Positions 7,646-13,527 of a stretch of DNA of 25,218 nt are shown piece by piece. The stretch lies in the IMG/VR virus record IMGVR_UViG_3300025892_000138, positions 1 to 25,218 of that record; one strand, given 5' to 3'. Position 1 is the first letter of the stretch; every line of letters begins with the position of its first letter. The translations under genes and the position numbers were made by a program. Below the pieces are notes generated by a model that searched no databases, was not told the DNA's origin, and saw only the letters and a list, made by a program, of their open reading frames with translations. The stretch comes from a virus.

Positions 7646-7927
7646 TTAAGCCACGTAGCAAACTACGTTAGCGGCTGAAGACTCCACGTTAGTGAATCTC
7701 CCGTAAAGAGTTCCTCCAGAAGGAATCGGAAATCCTGTTGTCTCTGTTGAAAGCTCTTTGTATGCATCAGTCTGATAAGTGTATAAACTACCAGTTATAT
7801 CCACTGTAACCGCTGCTGCGGTTGGGTTGTATATAGCAAAAACATGACGTCCATTAGTTAGTGCAAGATCGTTAGTCCCGTTAAGGATGTACATGTTTTT
7901 AGGTAAAGCTTCTGAAGGATGTGCCAT
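7646..7927 (-). CDS. Small beta-rich structural protein (decoration candidate)
   Basis: A 93-residue protein, MAHPSEALPKNMYILNGTND. The whole chain looks beta: HVFAIYNPTAAAVTVDITG, then FPIPSGGTLYGRFTNVESS and VVCYVA at the end. A strand followed by 'N-x-T/S-x-AAxVTV' and then 'G-T-L-Y-G-R-F' is reminiscent of the pair of longer proteins encoded directly upstream (YIKNTSTTAAEYITI ... AGDWAFFPW), so it may be a distant shorter relative. It lies between that pair and the scaffold gene with short gaps of 12 and 24 bases. It is likely a minor or decoration component of the virion; no family name can be given. Confidence 0.6.
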   Translation of the reverse strand: MAHPSEALPKNMYILNGTNDLALTNGRHVFAIYNPTAAAVTVDITGSLYTYQTDAYKELSTETTGFPIPSGGTLYGRFTNVESSAANVVCYVA

Positions 7928-7939
7928 GTCTTATTTATT

Positions 7940-8347
7940 TTATGCTAGAGAAACTGCTGAGTTATCATTACCAAATACGCCGTACTCAATAAGGCTGTCC
8001 ACTTTGGTTGCAATAACCTCGTAAGTCTTGTCTGGAGCTAAAGGAATAAAAGCGAATTCACCTCCTCCAATCTTGGCTACAAGTGCGGTGTTGCTTTCAG
8101 TTTCGTTTCTTACGTAGATGTAATTCTCCAACTCCCCTTCTAAATTCTTGATATAAATATAAGCTCTTTCGCTTTTATCGTTTGCTTTATATACAACCAG
8201 ATCGTCCGTATCCGCAGCCGTACCTTTTACCTTAGCTCTGACTAAACTGCCAGAGTCGCAAGCAAGGTTAGCCACAGTGGTCAAAGCCAGCGCACTTGTA
8301 AGCACGTCAGCGCTGTTAAGGCTGAGTGAGGCGCGTACTGTTGCCAT
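7940..8347 (-). CDS. Beta-rich structural protein, paralogue of its upstream neighbour
   Basis: A 135-residue protein. It begins MATVRASLSLNSADVLTSALALTTVANL, matching the upstream protein's MATTTATLTLSSGDLTGDALALNTTATL residue for residue in its pattern, and both later have a Tyr-Ile-Lys-Asn strand (AYIYIKNLEGE versus VYIKNTSTTA) and a WAFFPW- or FAFIPL-type strand. The pair is clearly a tandem duplication that has diverged. Its ATG overlaps the upstream stop as TAATG, so the two are translated together. A decoration or head-fibre role is likely from position next to scaffold and capsid genes, but not shown. Confidence 0.65.
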   Translation of the reverse strand: MATVRASLSLNSADVLTSALALTTVANLACDSGSLVRAKVKGTAADTDDLVVYKANDKSERAYIYIKNLEGELENYIYVRNETESNTALVAKIGGGEFAFIPLAPDKTYEVIATKVDSLIEYGVFGNDNSAVSLA

Positions 8348-8748
8348 TATGCTTCAAAGATTACCATGTACTCAACAGTCATGTTGACGGCACTGGTGTC
8401 TATATCAATATCGTTTGTTCCATCCCATGGAAAGAAAGCCCAATCACCAGCGTAAAGACTACCTAAATTTAGGTTAGCTGCTCCCAACTCAATAGTGATG
8501 TACTCAGCAGCAGTGGTTGAGGTATTCTTAATGTAGACCTTGTGAGCCTTAGCGTCCGTGTAATCAGCGGCATCAATTAATTTTTCAGCAGTAGATGCAC
8601 TAGCGTAAAACTTCCGAGCCACCCCAGTAGTCTGATCTAGCCCAGTTGTTACACCAGCTTTAGTTAAAGTAGCGGTTGTATTGAGTGCAAGAGCGTCACC
8701 AGTTAGGTCGCCGCTCGAAAGTGTGAGTGTTGCAGTGGTCGTAGCCAT
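8347..8748 (-). CDS. Beta-rich structural protein, first of a tandem paralogous pair
   Basis: A 133-residue, Thr/Ala-rich, acidic protein with strands spread along its length: ATLTLSSGDLTGDALALNT at the N terminus, AHKVYIKNTSTTAAEYITIEL near residue 70-90, SLYAGDWAFFPWDG near 95-108, and VEYMVIFEA at the C terminus. The pattern is that of a small beta-barrel or jelly-roll capsid decoration protein. It starts the capsid transcription block: a TATATTTG promoter lies 20 bases upstream with an A-rich leader (CTAACACAA). The next gene is its paralogue, joined by TAATG. Confidence 0.65.
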   Translation of the reverse strand: MATTTATLTLSSGDLTGDALALNTTATLTKAGVTTGLDQTTGVARKFYASASTAEKLIDAADYTDAKAHKVYIKNTSTTAAEYITIELGAANLNLGSLYAGDWAFFPWDGTNDIDIDTSAVNMTVEYMVIFEA

Positions 8749-8768
8749 TTGTGTTAGTTATATGAATG

Positions 8769-8776
8769 CAAATATA
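8769..8776 (-). promoter_or_regulatory. Bacteroidota -7 promoter element TATATTTG (capsid block)
   Basis: TATATTTG on the minus strand lies 20 bases before the ATG at 8748 and four bases after the stop of the preceding basic-protein gene (stop at 8781). It would drive the decoration-like, scaffold and major capsid genes as one transcript, since no other clear promoter is seen down to 5022. Confidence 0.65.
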
Positions 8777-8780
8777 GGAA

Positions 8781-9029
8781 TTATTTTTTAGGCTTTTTGA
8801 TGATCTTAAACCTATCAACTCTGCCCTCTTTCCTTTTCTTTCTTCTAGCTCTTCTTTTCTCGGCTGGGCTTAACTCACCCCAAGTGGTAGGAGTTTCTGA
8901 AGAAACCTTTCTTCTAGGTCTAAAAGTCCTAGGTTTCCCATCGGTATCCTTCTCGCCAGACTCTGTTTGCCAATCCTCCCTGAACCAGCGCTTTAAATTC
9001 AGGCCAGCCTTAGTTTTTCTTACTGCCAT
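8781..9029 (-). CDS. Small basic protein, GLNLKRWFREDW type (DUF5872-like)
   Basis: An 82-residue, strongly basic protein with no Cys. The N-terminal motif AGLNLKRWFREDW, the central RTFRPRRKVSSETPTTWGEL and the SPAEKRRARRKKRKEG run near residues 54-69 recall a family of small proteins in marine phages and large DNA viruses that I know as DUF5872-like; this name is from memory. Its function is unknown. Its start overlaps the upstream gene by 20 bases. It is the last of four overlapping basic proteins. Nucleic-acid binding or DNA packing inside the head is a reasonable guess from charge alone. Confidence 0.65.
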   Translation of the reverse strand: MAVRKTKAGLNLKRWFREDWQTESGEKDTDGKPRTFRPRRKVSSETPTTWGELSPAEKRRARRKKRKEGRVDRFKIIKKPKK

Positions 9030-9174
9030 TTCCCCAGTTTTTTACGCCAACCTTTCTGCACTTCGCTAAAGCACCAGAAGCGTAAGCGGAAGGCCACTTT
9101 TTGTACCTAGACTTTACCTTGTAGTAACAAGCGTCCTTCAGGGTACCCCCCTTCTTAAGCTTCTTTACTACCAT
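9010..9174 (-). CDS. Very small basic protein with SRYKKWPSAYASGALAKCRK motif
   Basis: A 54-residue protein starting MVVKKLKKGGTLKDACYY. An ATG further upstream (9225) would overlap the previous gene by 71 bases and add residues unlike the rest, so the 9174 ATG is chosen. This gives a 20-base overlap with the upstream gene and a matching 20-base overlap with the next. The core YKVKSRYKKWPSAYASGALAKCRK, with two Cys (residues 16 and 39), is a motif I remember as recurrent in phages of marine bacteria and in some algal viruses, where it has no assigned function. It is a likely virion or nucleic-acid-binding component. Confidence 0.65.
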   Translation of the reverse strand: MVVKKLKKGGTLKDACYYKVKSRYKKWPSAYASGALAKCRKVGVKNWGNGSKKN

Positions 9175-9352
9175 GACTGACAAGCTTAAATTTAGCCTCC
9201 TTAACGGCACTAGGGTGTGGAGCATAATCTCCTTTCATAAGGAAGTATCTACCCCTATCCACCATCCAGTGAAAACCAGCAGGTGCAGGAACAGACTTCG
9301 TGGCAGAGCTAACTTTGAGTTTGCCGCCTTTATTGTACTTGACAGCATTCAT
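9155..9352 (-). CDS. Small basic protein with PAGFHWM...GDYAPHPSAV motif
   Basis: A 65-residue, Lys-rich protein. A basic GGKLK stretch at the N terminus is followed by PAPAGFHWMVDRGRYFLMKG and DYAPHPSAVKEAKFKLVSHG. The Trp, Phe, Tyr and Pro residues suggest a small folded domain rather than a disordered tail. The start overlaps the stop of the previous gene as ATGA, four bases. I remember similar short proteins next to other small basic genes in Bacteroidota phages but know no function. It is placed here because it shares length, charge and operon with its neighbours. Confidence 0.6.
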   Translation of the reverse strand: MNAVKYNKGGKLKVSSATKSVPAPAGFHWMVDRGRYFLMKGDYAPHPSAVKEAKFKLVSHGSKEA

Positions 9353-9657
9353 GATCCTTTAACCCATTTCTTGCTTGGAGATTTAGTCTTGCTTGGAGAC
9401 CATTTCACTTTGTTTGCCCAATAAGCGGCGCTGCACTTACCCTTAACTATGTTTTTAGCGTGACGACTCTTAAAAGCCTTGCGCTGTCCTGCCGTTTGGT
9501 TTGTTTTAACGCCCGCCTGACCAAAGCGAATAATTTTAATTTTACCATCACAGCGTGTAGCCACGATATGTGACTTGCCTCCGCTGGTTGAGCGCTTAGG
9601 TTTATTCAGTCCAGACAGCCCAAACCGCTTAAGTTTCTTTTTTACATCTTCGGCCAT
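9349..9657 (-). CDS. Small basic protein with SRHAKNI...CSAAYWANKVKW motif
   Basis: A 102-residue, very basic protein starting MAEDVKKKLKRFGLSG. An upstream ATG at 9708 lies inside the previous gene and is rejected because a TATCTTTG element sits exactly four bases before the chosen ATG. The C-terminal part RKAFKSRHAKNIVKGKCSAAYWANKVKW is a motif I recall in cyanophage and other marine phage proteins of unknown role (DUF6321-like, from memory). The sequence SHIVATRCDGKIKIIRFGQAG in the middle suggests a beta-rich core. It is the first gene of the basic-protein cluster. Confidence 0.65.
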   Translation of the reverse strand: MAEDVKKKLKRFGLSGLNKPKRSTSGGKSHIVATRCDGKIKIIRFGQAGVKTNQTAGQRKAFKSRHAKNIVKGKCSAAYWANKVKWSPSKTKSPSKKWVKGS

Positions 9658-9661
9658 AAAG

Positions 9662-9669
9662 CAAAGATA
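9662..9669 (-). promoter_or_regulatory. Bacteroidota -7 promoter element TATCTTTG (basic-protein cluster)
   Basis: TATCTTTG on the minus strand is followed by CTTT and the ATG at 9657, again a four-base spacing that predicts a leaderless message. It lies in the 28-base gap after the 9686-9916 gene. Confidence 0.6.
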
Positions 9670-9685
9670 ATAAAAACAAAAACAG

Positions 9686-9916
9686 TCAGATTCCAGCCAA
9701 CTTGTCAAGCAAATCCCTCGTCGCTTGGGTAGTGCTCCAGGAGGTAGCGCCGTTACCCTTTAATTGGTGGTACCTATCTCTTACAATCTGTATCCCTATC
9801 GACATATTCTCCGTGTATTCACGACCGTATATATCAGGCATCAAGGAACAGTTGCGCTGCTTGTGCTCAGGCCATCGAGAGTTTATCTCGTTTGTTGCTC
9901 CTTCCGTCAGGGTCAT
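9686..9916 (-). CDS. Small unknown protein following a tail fibre
   Basis: A 76-residue protein, MTLTEGATNEINSRWPEHKQ. It is soluble, mostly helical in its second half (IGIQIVRDRYHQLKGN ... TTQATRDLLDKLAGI) and has one Cys (residue 23). I do not recognise a family. Its ATG overlaps the stop of the discoidin-like fibre as ATGA, four bases, so it is translated right after the fibre. Short genes directly downstream of fibre genes are often fibre-assembly chaperones or minor tail parts, but nothing in this sequence proves it. Confidence 0.55.
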   Translation of the reverse strand: MTLTEGATNEINSRWPEHKQRNCSLMPDIYGREYTENMSIGIQIVRDRYHQLKGNGATSWSTTQATRDLLDKLAGI

Positions 9917-11325
9917 GATATTGACTCAGTATAAGTTGTAAAAGTTCCACCAGACTCTCCAGCTTTATCTATGTTTTGGAAAAATGCCATTTCCCGCTCT
10001 TCCCCTGTAAAATCGCCTGTATTGCTTCCATACAAAACGGCATAGTTAGCATTTGTCCAGTTCCCGCTCGTTGTGATTTGGCACTCCCCACTGCCGAAAT
10101 CGATGCTGCTGCCAAGGTCAATTTGAATCCAATTGTCTGCGGCTGCTGATATACTTAATGTCCACCACATTGAACTGGATGATGAGCCACTTCCATCCAT
10201 CGCTTTCCATGCTGGATAAGTTGATGAATATTGATACCCCTTTGTGACAACATAGGGTGACGGGGTTGTTTCACTTGTCATGTTCGAAGGGTACGCAGTA
10301 CCACCCCCGCCCGTAGCTGTGTACAGTCGGAAATCGCCTAACGCTACATGCCCGTTTACTGGGGTTTTGCTTGCATTGGTCATTTGTAGTCGCCAATATC
10401 TCATCTGCGTTTGAGCGGCTTGTGATTCGAACGTGTTTGAAGTAGCAAGAGCGCTTATGAACTCACCAATCTTTTGTGCTTGGATTGTTACATAGTAGCC
10501 AGCAGCAGGTGACAAGCCACTAGCTATCGTCCATGTTCCATTATTGTTGTTCGTGATCGTGTGGCTTTGCAGAGCATTGCTGCTGTTGTAGAGCTTCACA
10601 GCGTATGTGGTATCGCTATCGTAATTGCTTACGGTGATCGTGCTAGTTTGCGAGCTCTCGAAGTCGATGATTGTGCTGATCGTTGGTGTAGCTGAGGTCA
10701 GAAGCCCGCTCGTTACTCCGCTTTCATTTACCTGGAAAATCACGGTGCCATCCCCGCTCTGGATCTTGAAAGCTTGATCCGTTTCATCATCATCATCATC
10801 AAGCACGATCGTTACATTGCCATTGCTCTCAATCTGCAAATCAGTTTGCGTGCCTCCAGTGTTGGCTGGATGGATCGTATTGGTTCCATTGCCTACGAAT
10901 TGCAGGCCACTTGCGAATAGATTCGAGCTGAAGGTGGCATCACCTCCAACTGTTAAGGTGCCAGAGAATGATCCATTCCCATTGCCAGAGATGTTTGTTG
11001 CCTGGATCGCGCCCAGGCTTAGCATGCCAGTTGTTCCTAAAACGAGGCCGCCCAGGTTGCCATTTCCGCTGGCGGTTACTCCTCCAGTGATGTTCACGTT
11101 GCCAGTGCCCGTGATATCGTTGCTGTTCAAATCCAGGTTGCCTCCAAGCTGTGGCGTTGTATCATCCACCACATCGCTTGAGCCGCCGCCAATATCCCCA
11201 AAGTCAACATACTTAACAGTATCGCTGTCGGAAGTATCTTGAATCAAGATCTTGTCGTCAGATGCTGGCGTACCAATATCTGTCAGGCTTGATCCATCAG
11301 CTATTACCTTCTTCCACGTTGCCAT
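9913..11325 (-). CDS. Tail fibre or adhesin with discoidin-like C-terminal domain
   Basis: A 470-residue protein starting MATWKKVIADGSSLTD, an opening shared with the fibre at 11645-12886 and likely an attachment module. Residues 50-65 hold the VVDDTTPQLGGNLDLNSND motif also found in the 12919-13527 protein. Residues about 70-200 are Gly/Asn/Thr-rich shaft, with five consecutive Asp at 176-180 encoded by a trinucleotide repeat. An Ig- or FN3-like stretch (about 210-295) leads to residues 308-450 (MRYWRLQMTNAS ... AWKAMDGSG ... NWIQIDLGSSIDF), which match the F5/8 type C (discoidin) pattern, usually carbohydrate-binding. It probably binds host surface glycans. The start overlaps the hidden 58-residue gene by 29 bases. 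Confidence 0.7.
   Translation of the reverse strand: MATWKKVIADGSSLTDIGTPASDDKILIQDTSDSDTVKYVDFGDIGGGSSDVVDDTTPQLGGNLDLNSNDITGTGNVNITGGVTASGNGNLGGLVLGTTGMLSLGAIQATNISGNGNGSFSGTLTVGGDATFSSNLFASGLQFVGNGTNTIHPANTGGTQTDLQIESNGNVTIVLDDDDDETDQAFKIQSGDGTVIFQVNESGVTSGLLTSATPTISTIIDFESSQTSTITVSNYDSDTTYAVKLYNSSNALQSHTITNNNNGTWTIASGLSPAAGYYVTIQAQKIGEFISALATSNTFESQAAQTQMRYWRLQMTNASKTPVNGHVALGDFRLYTATGGGGTAYPSNMTSETTPSPYVVTKGYQYSSTYPAWKAMDGSGSSSSSMWWTLSISAAADNWIQIDLGSSIDFGSGECQITTSGNWTNANYAVLYGSNTGDFTGEEREMAFFQNIDKAGESGGTFTTYTESIS
10784..10801. repeat. Six-copy TCA/TGA trinucleotide repeat encoding a poly-Asp run
   Basis: Six tandem TCA units (plus strand) inside the discoidin-like fibre encode most of the Asp run at residues 176-180. 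Copy-number change would alter the number of Asp residues without shifting the frame. Confidence 0.85.
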
Positions 11326-11473
11326 CTTTCTTTGACTCTAACTTTTGTAGACGTGTAAATTCTTTTTCTAACTTTTCGATTAGTCCAGCCACCTGAACCG
11401 CGTCACTACCCTTTATGCTAACAGACATAACCGCCTGATGTATAAAGCTAACCTCGTTTACTCCTAACTTCAT
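11297..11473 (-). CDS. Small unknown protein (58 aa), paralogue of the adjacent 65-aa protein
   Basis: A minus-strand frame from ATG at 11473 to TGA at 11297 encodes 58 residues, MKLGVNEVSFIHQAVMSVSI and onward. It fills the space between two recognised genes, overlapping the upstream one by 26 bases and the fibre start by 29. The segment EVSFIHQAVMSVSIKGSDAV then QVAGLIEKLEKEF aligns without gaps to ELRYILTLISTSKFDGKDVF then VVADIVDKLNKKI in its neighbour, sharing E, I, G, D, V, A, K, L and K positions. That alignment, together with good filling of the gap, supports it as a real gene. The C terminus is a charged, coiled-coil-like helix. A role in fibre assembly is a guess from position. Confidence 0.65.
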   Translation of the reverse strand: MKLGVNEVSFIHQAVMSVSIKGSDAVQVAGLIEKLEKEFTRLQKLESKKDGNVEEGNS

Positions 11474-11645
11474 TGTGATTAAATTCTATTTTTTTATTCA
11501 ATTTATCTACGATGTCCGCCACGACGAAAACATCCTTACCGTCAAACTTAGATGTAGAGATTAAGGTAAGTATGTACCTCAACTCTTGATCATTCAGCTC
11601 TTGACTAGTAAAGTCCCTGGGTTTAGGGTTAGCCAATTTACTCAT
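11448..11645 (-). CDS. Small unknown protein next to tail fibres
   Basis: A 65-residue protein starting MSKLANPKPRDFTSQELNDQ. The ATG at 11645 overlaps the fibre stop as TGATG, so it is coupled to the fibre translation. The pattern LRYILTLISTSKFDGKDVFVV then a KLNKK helix resembles short proteins I have seen beside tail genes in marine phages ('F-x-G-x-D-V ... KL'), function unknown. It is mainly helical, with a basic C terminus (NEVRSKRG). It is followed by its paralogue at 11297-11473, so the locus carries a tandem pair between two fibre genes. Confidence 0.65.
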   Translation of the reverse strand: MSKLANPKPRDFTSQELNDQELRYILTLISTSKFDGKDVFVVADIVDKLNKKIEFNHNEVRSKRG

Positions 11646-12886
11646 CAAGCTGTTCTAATGTACAGCTCATCATCTGCTGTGTTGAAGTGAAATGAGCCAA
11701 CACCACCTGCATTATCGCCTGATCCTGGAGCACCACTTACCGCGTCAAATTCCATAATGGCGATAGGAAAAGCAGTTGTGTTGCCCTCTGCTTTAACAAC
11801 CATTTCGGTTAGCCCCGCACCATCAACAAACCCTACGAATGGGAGCTGTGTGCCATTTGATGTGTCTATCTCAAGACCAGCAGTACCAGCAGTAGCTGCG
11901 TCAGCGCTACCAGAAGCGGCTGTAATGATATGATCATCAACCGTTAGTGTACTTGAATTAACGGTGGTAGTGGTTCCATCTACCTGAAGGTTACCACGAA
12001 TAACAACCGTGGTATCATCGCCTGAATCACCAATATTTAAAGTGTCGCTACCATTGTATGAAGCAAGAACAGTCGTGAGGTTGGCCTTACTTACGTTTGA
12101 GTCCGTGTTAGTTGTAAACGAAAGATTGCCCTGCATATAAGACTGAAGCGCAGAAATGCTCAACTTTTTATGAGCTGTTGCAGACGCATCGTATATTACC
12201 ATAGTGTCTGTGCTTGCAGTCGCAGAGACAACGCCCATTCCGTTAATGTCAATTTCAACATCTGCAACAGCGGCAGAACCGTTATAGGTGGTCATAGAAA
12301 TACCTCCCTCATTGGTTCCTCTAAGGTTGCCTAGAGTACCACCAAGTGATACCCCACTAATCGTGCTGTTAGCAAGCTTTGCATTTGCAATTGAACCAGC
12401 TAGCTGAGCGTTAGAAACACCCAAGGCTTTGATCGTTACGGCTCCAGAGGTCACAGCAAAGTCTGCGGTGGCAAAACTTGCGATACCTTTATTTGATACG
12501 GTTGCGTCTTCACCAGATACTGTAGCTGTACCAGAAGAGTAGGACACGTCAATTCCCTCACCAGCAGCTACAATTACAGCCCCTTTGTTTGAGGCAGTAG
12601 AGTCTTCAGAGGCGATCGTAAGAGTAGACCCAGCAGCAGAAGTGGAAATTCCTTCACCACCAGCAATCGTGAACGATGCATCCCCAGTGGCGGCGCCTAC
12701 CGTGTTTGTGTCATCAGCCGTTACAGTAACGTCGGTGATATCACCTGAACCGCTACCAAAATTCTGAGCTACAATATAGTCAAATACAGCATTACCAGTT
12801 GCTAATCCAGTTTCTCCGTTAGCAATGCCGCCTGCTCCATCTGTAGCTTTGTCCGCTTCGGTAAGGACCTTTTTCCAAGTTGCCAT
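11645..12886 (-). CDS. Tail fibre protein (Gly/Thr/Ala-rich shaft)
   Basis: A 413-residue protein starting MATWKKVLTEADKATD, the same opening as the 9913-11325 fibre. The body is low-complexity beta with repeated 'SNKGA/I' units (STASNKGAVIVAAGEGIDV; DATVSNKGIASFAT) and 'ANAKLANSTISG' type segments, a pattern typical of trimeric fibre shafts. The region NLQVDGTTTTVNSSTLTVDD is a beta-helix style repeat found in many phage fibres. The end (PGSGDNAGGVGSFHFNTADDELYIRTA) is a common fibre tip motif. No enzymatic residues are seen. It has a short poly-A leader downstream of a weak promoter-like TATCTTTA element and is followed by two small coupled genes. Confidence 0.7.
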   Translation of the reverse strand: MATWKKVLTEADKATDGAGGIANGETGLATGNAVFDYIVAQNFGSGSGDITDVTVTADDTNTVGAATGDASFTIAGGEGISTSAAGSTLTIASEDSTASNKGAVIVAAGEGIDVSYSSGTATVSGEDATVSNKGIASFATADFAVTSGAVTIKALGVSNAQLAGSIANAKLANSTISGVSLGGTLGNLRGTNEGGISMTTYNGSAAVADVEIDINGMGVVSATASTDTMVIYDASATAHKKLSISALQSYMQGNLSFTTNTDSNVSKANLTTVLASYNGSDTLNIGDSGDDTTVVIRGNLQVDGTTTTVNSSTLTVDDHIITAASGSADAATAGTAGLEIDTSNGTQLPFVGFVDGAGLTEMVVKAEGNTTAFPIAIMEFDAVSGAPGSGDNAGGVGSFHFNTADDELYIRTA

Positions 12887-12900
12887 CTATTTTTTTTTTG

Positions 12901-12908
12901 TAAAGATA
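12901..12908 (-). promoter_or_regulatory. Weak -7-like element TATCTTTA before fibre gene
   Basis: TATCTTTA on the minus strand differs from TAnnTTTG by one base. It lies 14 bases before the ATG at 12886, and the leader contains a run of ten A. It may be a weak promoter or chance in an A/T-rich gap. Confidence 0.35.
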
Positions 12909-12918
12909 ATGATTTTTA

Positions 12919-13527
12919 TTATGAGTCACTAACACCAAAAAACAAGTTGTCTTGATCGTCTGCATACATACCACCTTCAAAGGCTGTTGGTGGTGTGCTA
13001 AACCTCCTGAATTTTATGGTTCCGTCAAGATTCACACTGCCTGTTCCGTTCGGTGTTATTGTGATGTCCTCATCTGTAATGCTAGTAAACAAAGACCTCG
13101 ACTGCACGTCAAGGTTTCCACCTAACTGAGGTGTTGTGTCTTCAATTACATTGAATAGGCCGCTCCCAGTGACTGAGGTCCATGTAGCGTCGTAGTCAGC
13201 GTCTGACGTCTTGGTCATATACTGACCAGCCGTTCCTCCAGCTGGGAACCCTGCGCCCGCATCTCCTTTCTCTCCTTTCTCCCCTCTACTGCCTTTCTCA
13301 AGAACCTCAACCGTGATGCCTGACGGCTTCGTAACCGTCATAGACGTAGGGGAGGGGACAGATACGTTTACCGTGTTGTTGACGAGAGACTGCGTAATTG
13401 TTCGCACCAACGCATTAGCAGTCATGACATCTATAGAAATGTCAGACGGCTTCGTAACCACAATAGAGGATCTCCTCTCTGGGGTTATCGTTACCTGCGT
13501 TGTATCTCCGTCAAAAGTTAGTGCCAT
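12919..13527 (-). CDS. Short tail fibre/adaptor protein with collagen-like segment
   Basis: A 202-residue protein. The N-terminal half contains two repeats, IVVTKPSDISIDVM and MTVTKPSGITVEVL, whose shared VTKPS is encoded by a 15-base direct repeat. A short Gly-X-Y stretch GSRGEKGEKGDAG follows, then IEDTTPQLGGNLDVQSRSLF, a motif also found in the discoidin-like fibre. The C terminus is MYADDQDNLFFGVSDS, typical of fibre tips. It begins at a TAATG overlap with the giant fibre gene upstream. The short length and shared modules suggest a fibre-linking or secondary fibre protein. Role inferred from motifs. Confidence 0.65.
   Translation of the reverse strand: MALTFDGDTTQVTITPERRSSIVVTKPSDISIDVMTANALVRTITQSLVNNTVNVSVPSPTSMTVTKPSGITVEVLEKGSRGEKGEKGDAGAGFPAGGTAGQYMTKTSDADYDATWTSVTGSGLFNVIEDTTPQLGGNLDVQSRSLFTSITDEDITITPNGTGSVNLDGTIKFRRFSTPPTAFEGGMYADDQDNLFFGVSDS
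13322..13459. repeat. 15-base direct repeat within the short fibre gene
   Basis: GACGGCTTCGTAACC occurs at 13322-13336 and again at 13445-13459 on the plus strand. Both copies encode the VTKPS segments of the 202-residue protein, so this is an internal duplication of one beta repeat. Confidence 0.85.

Noticed and set aside
10784-10801. Trinucleotide repeat as a phase-variation switch
   Set aside because: The unit is three bases, so changes keep the frame and cannot turn the gene off. At most it varies the number of Asp residues.
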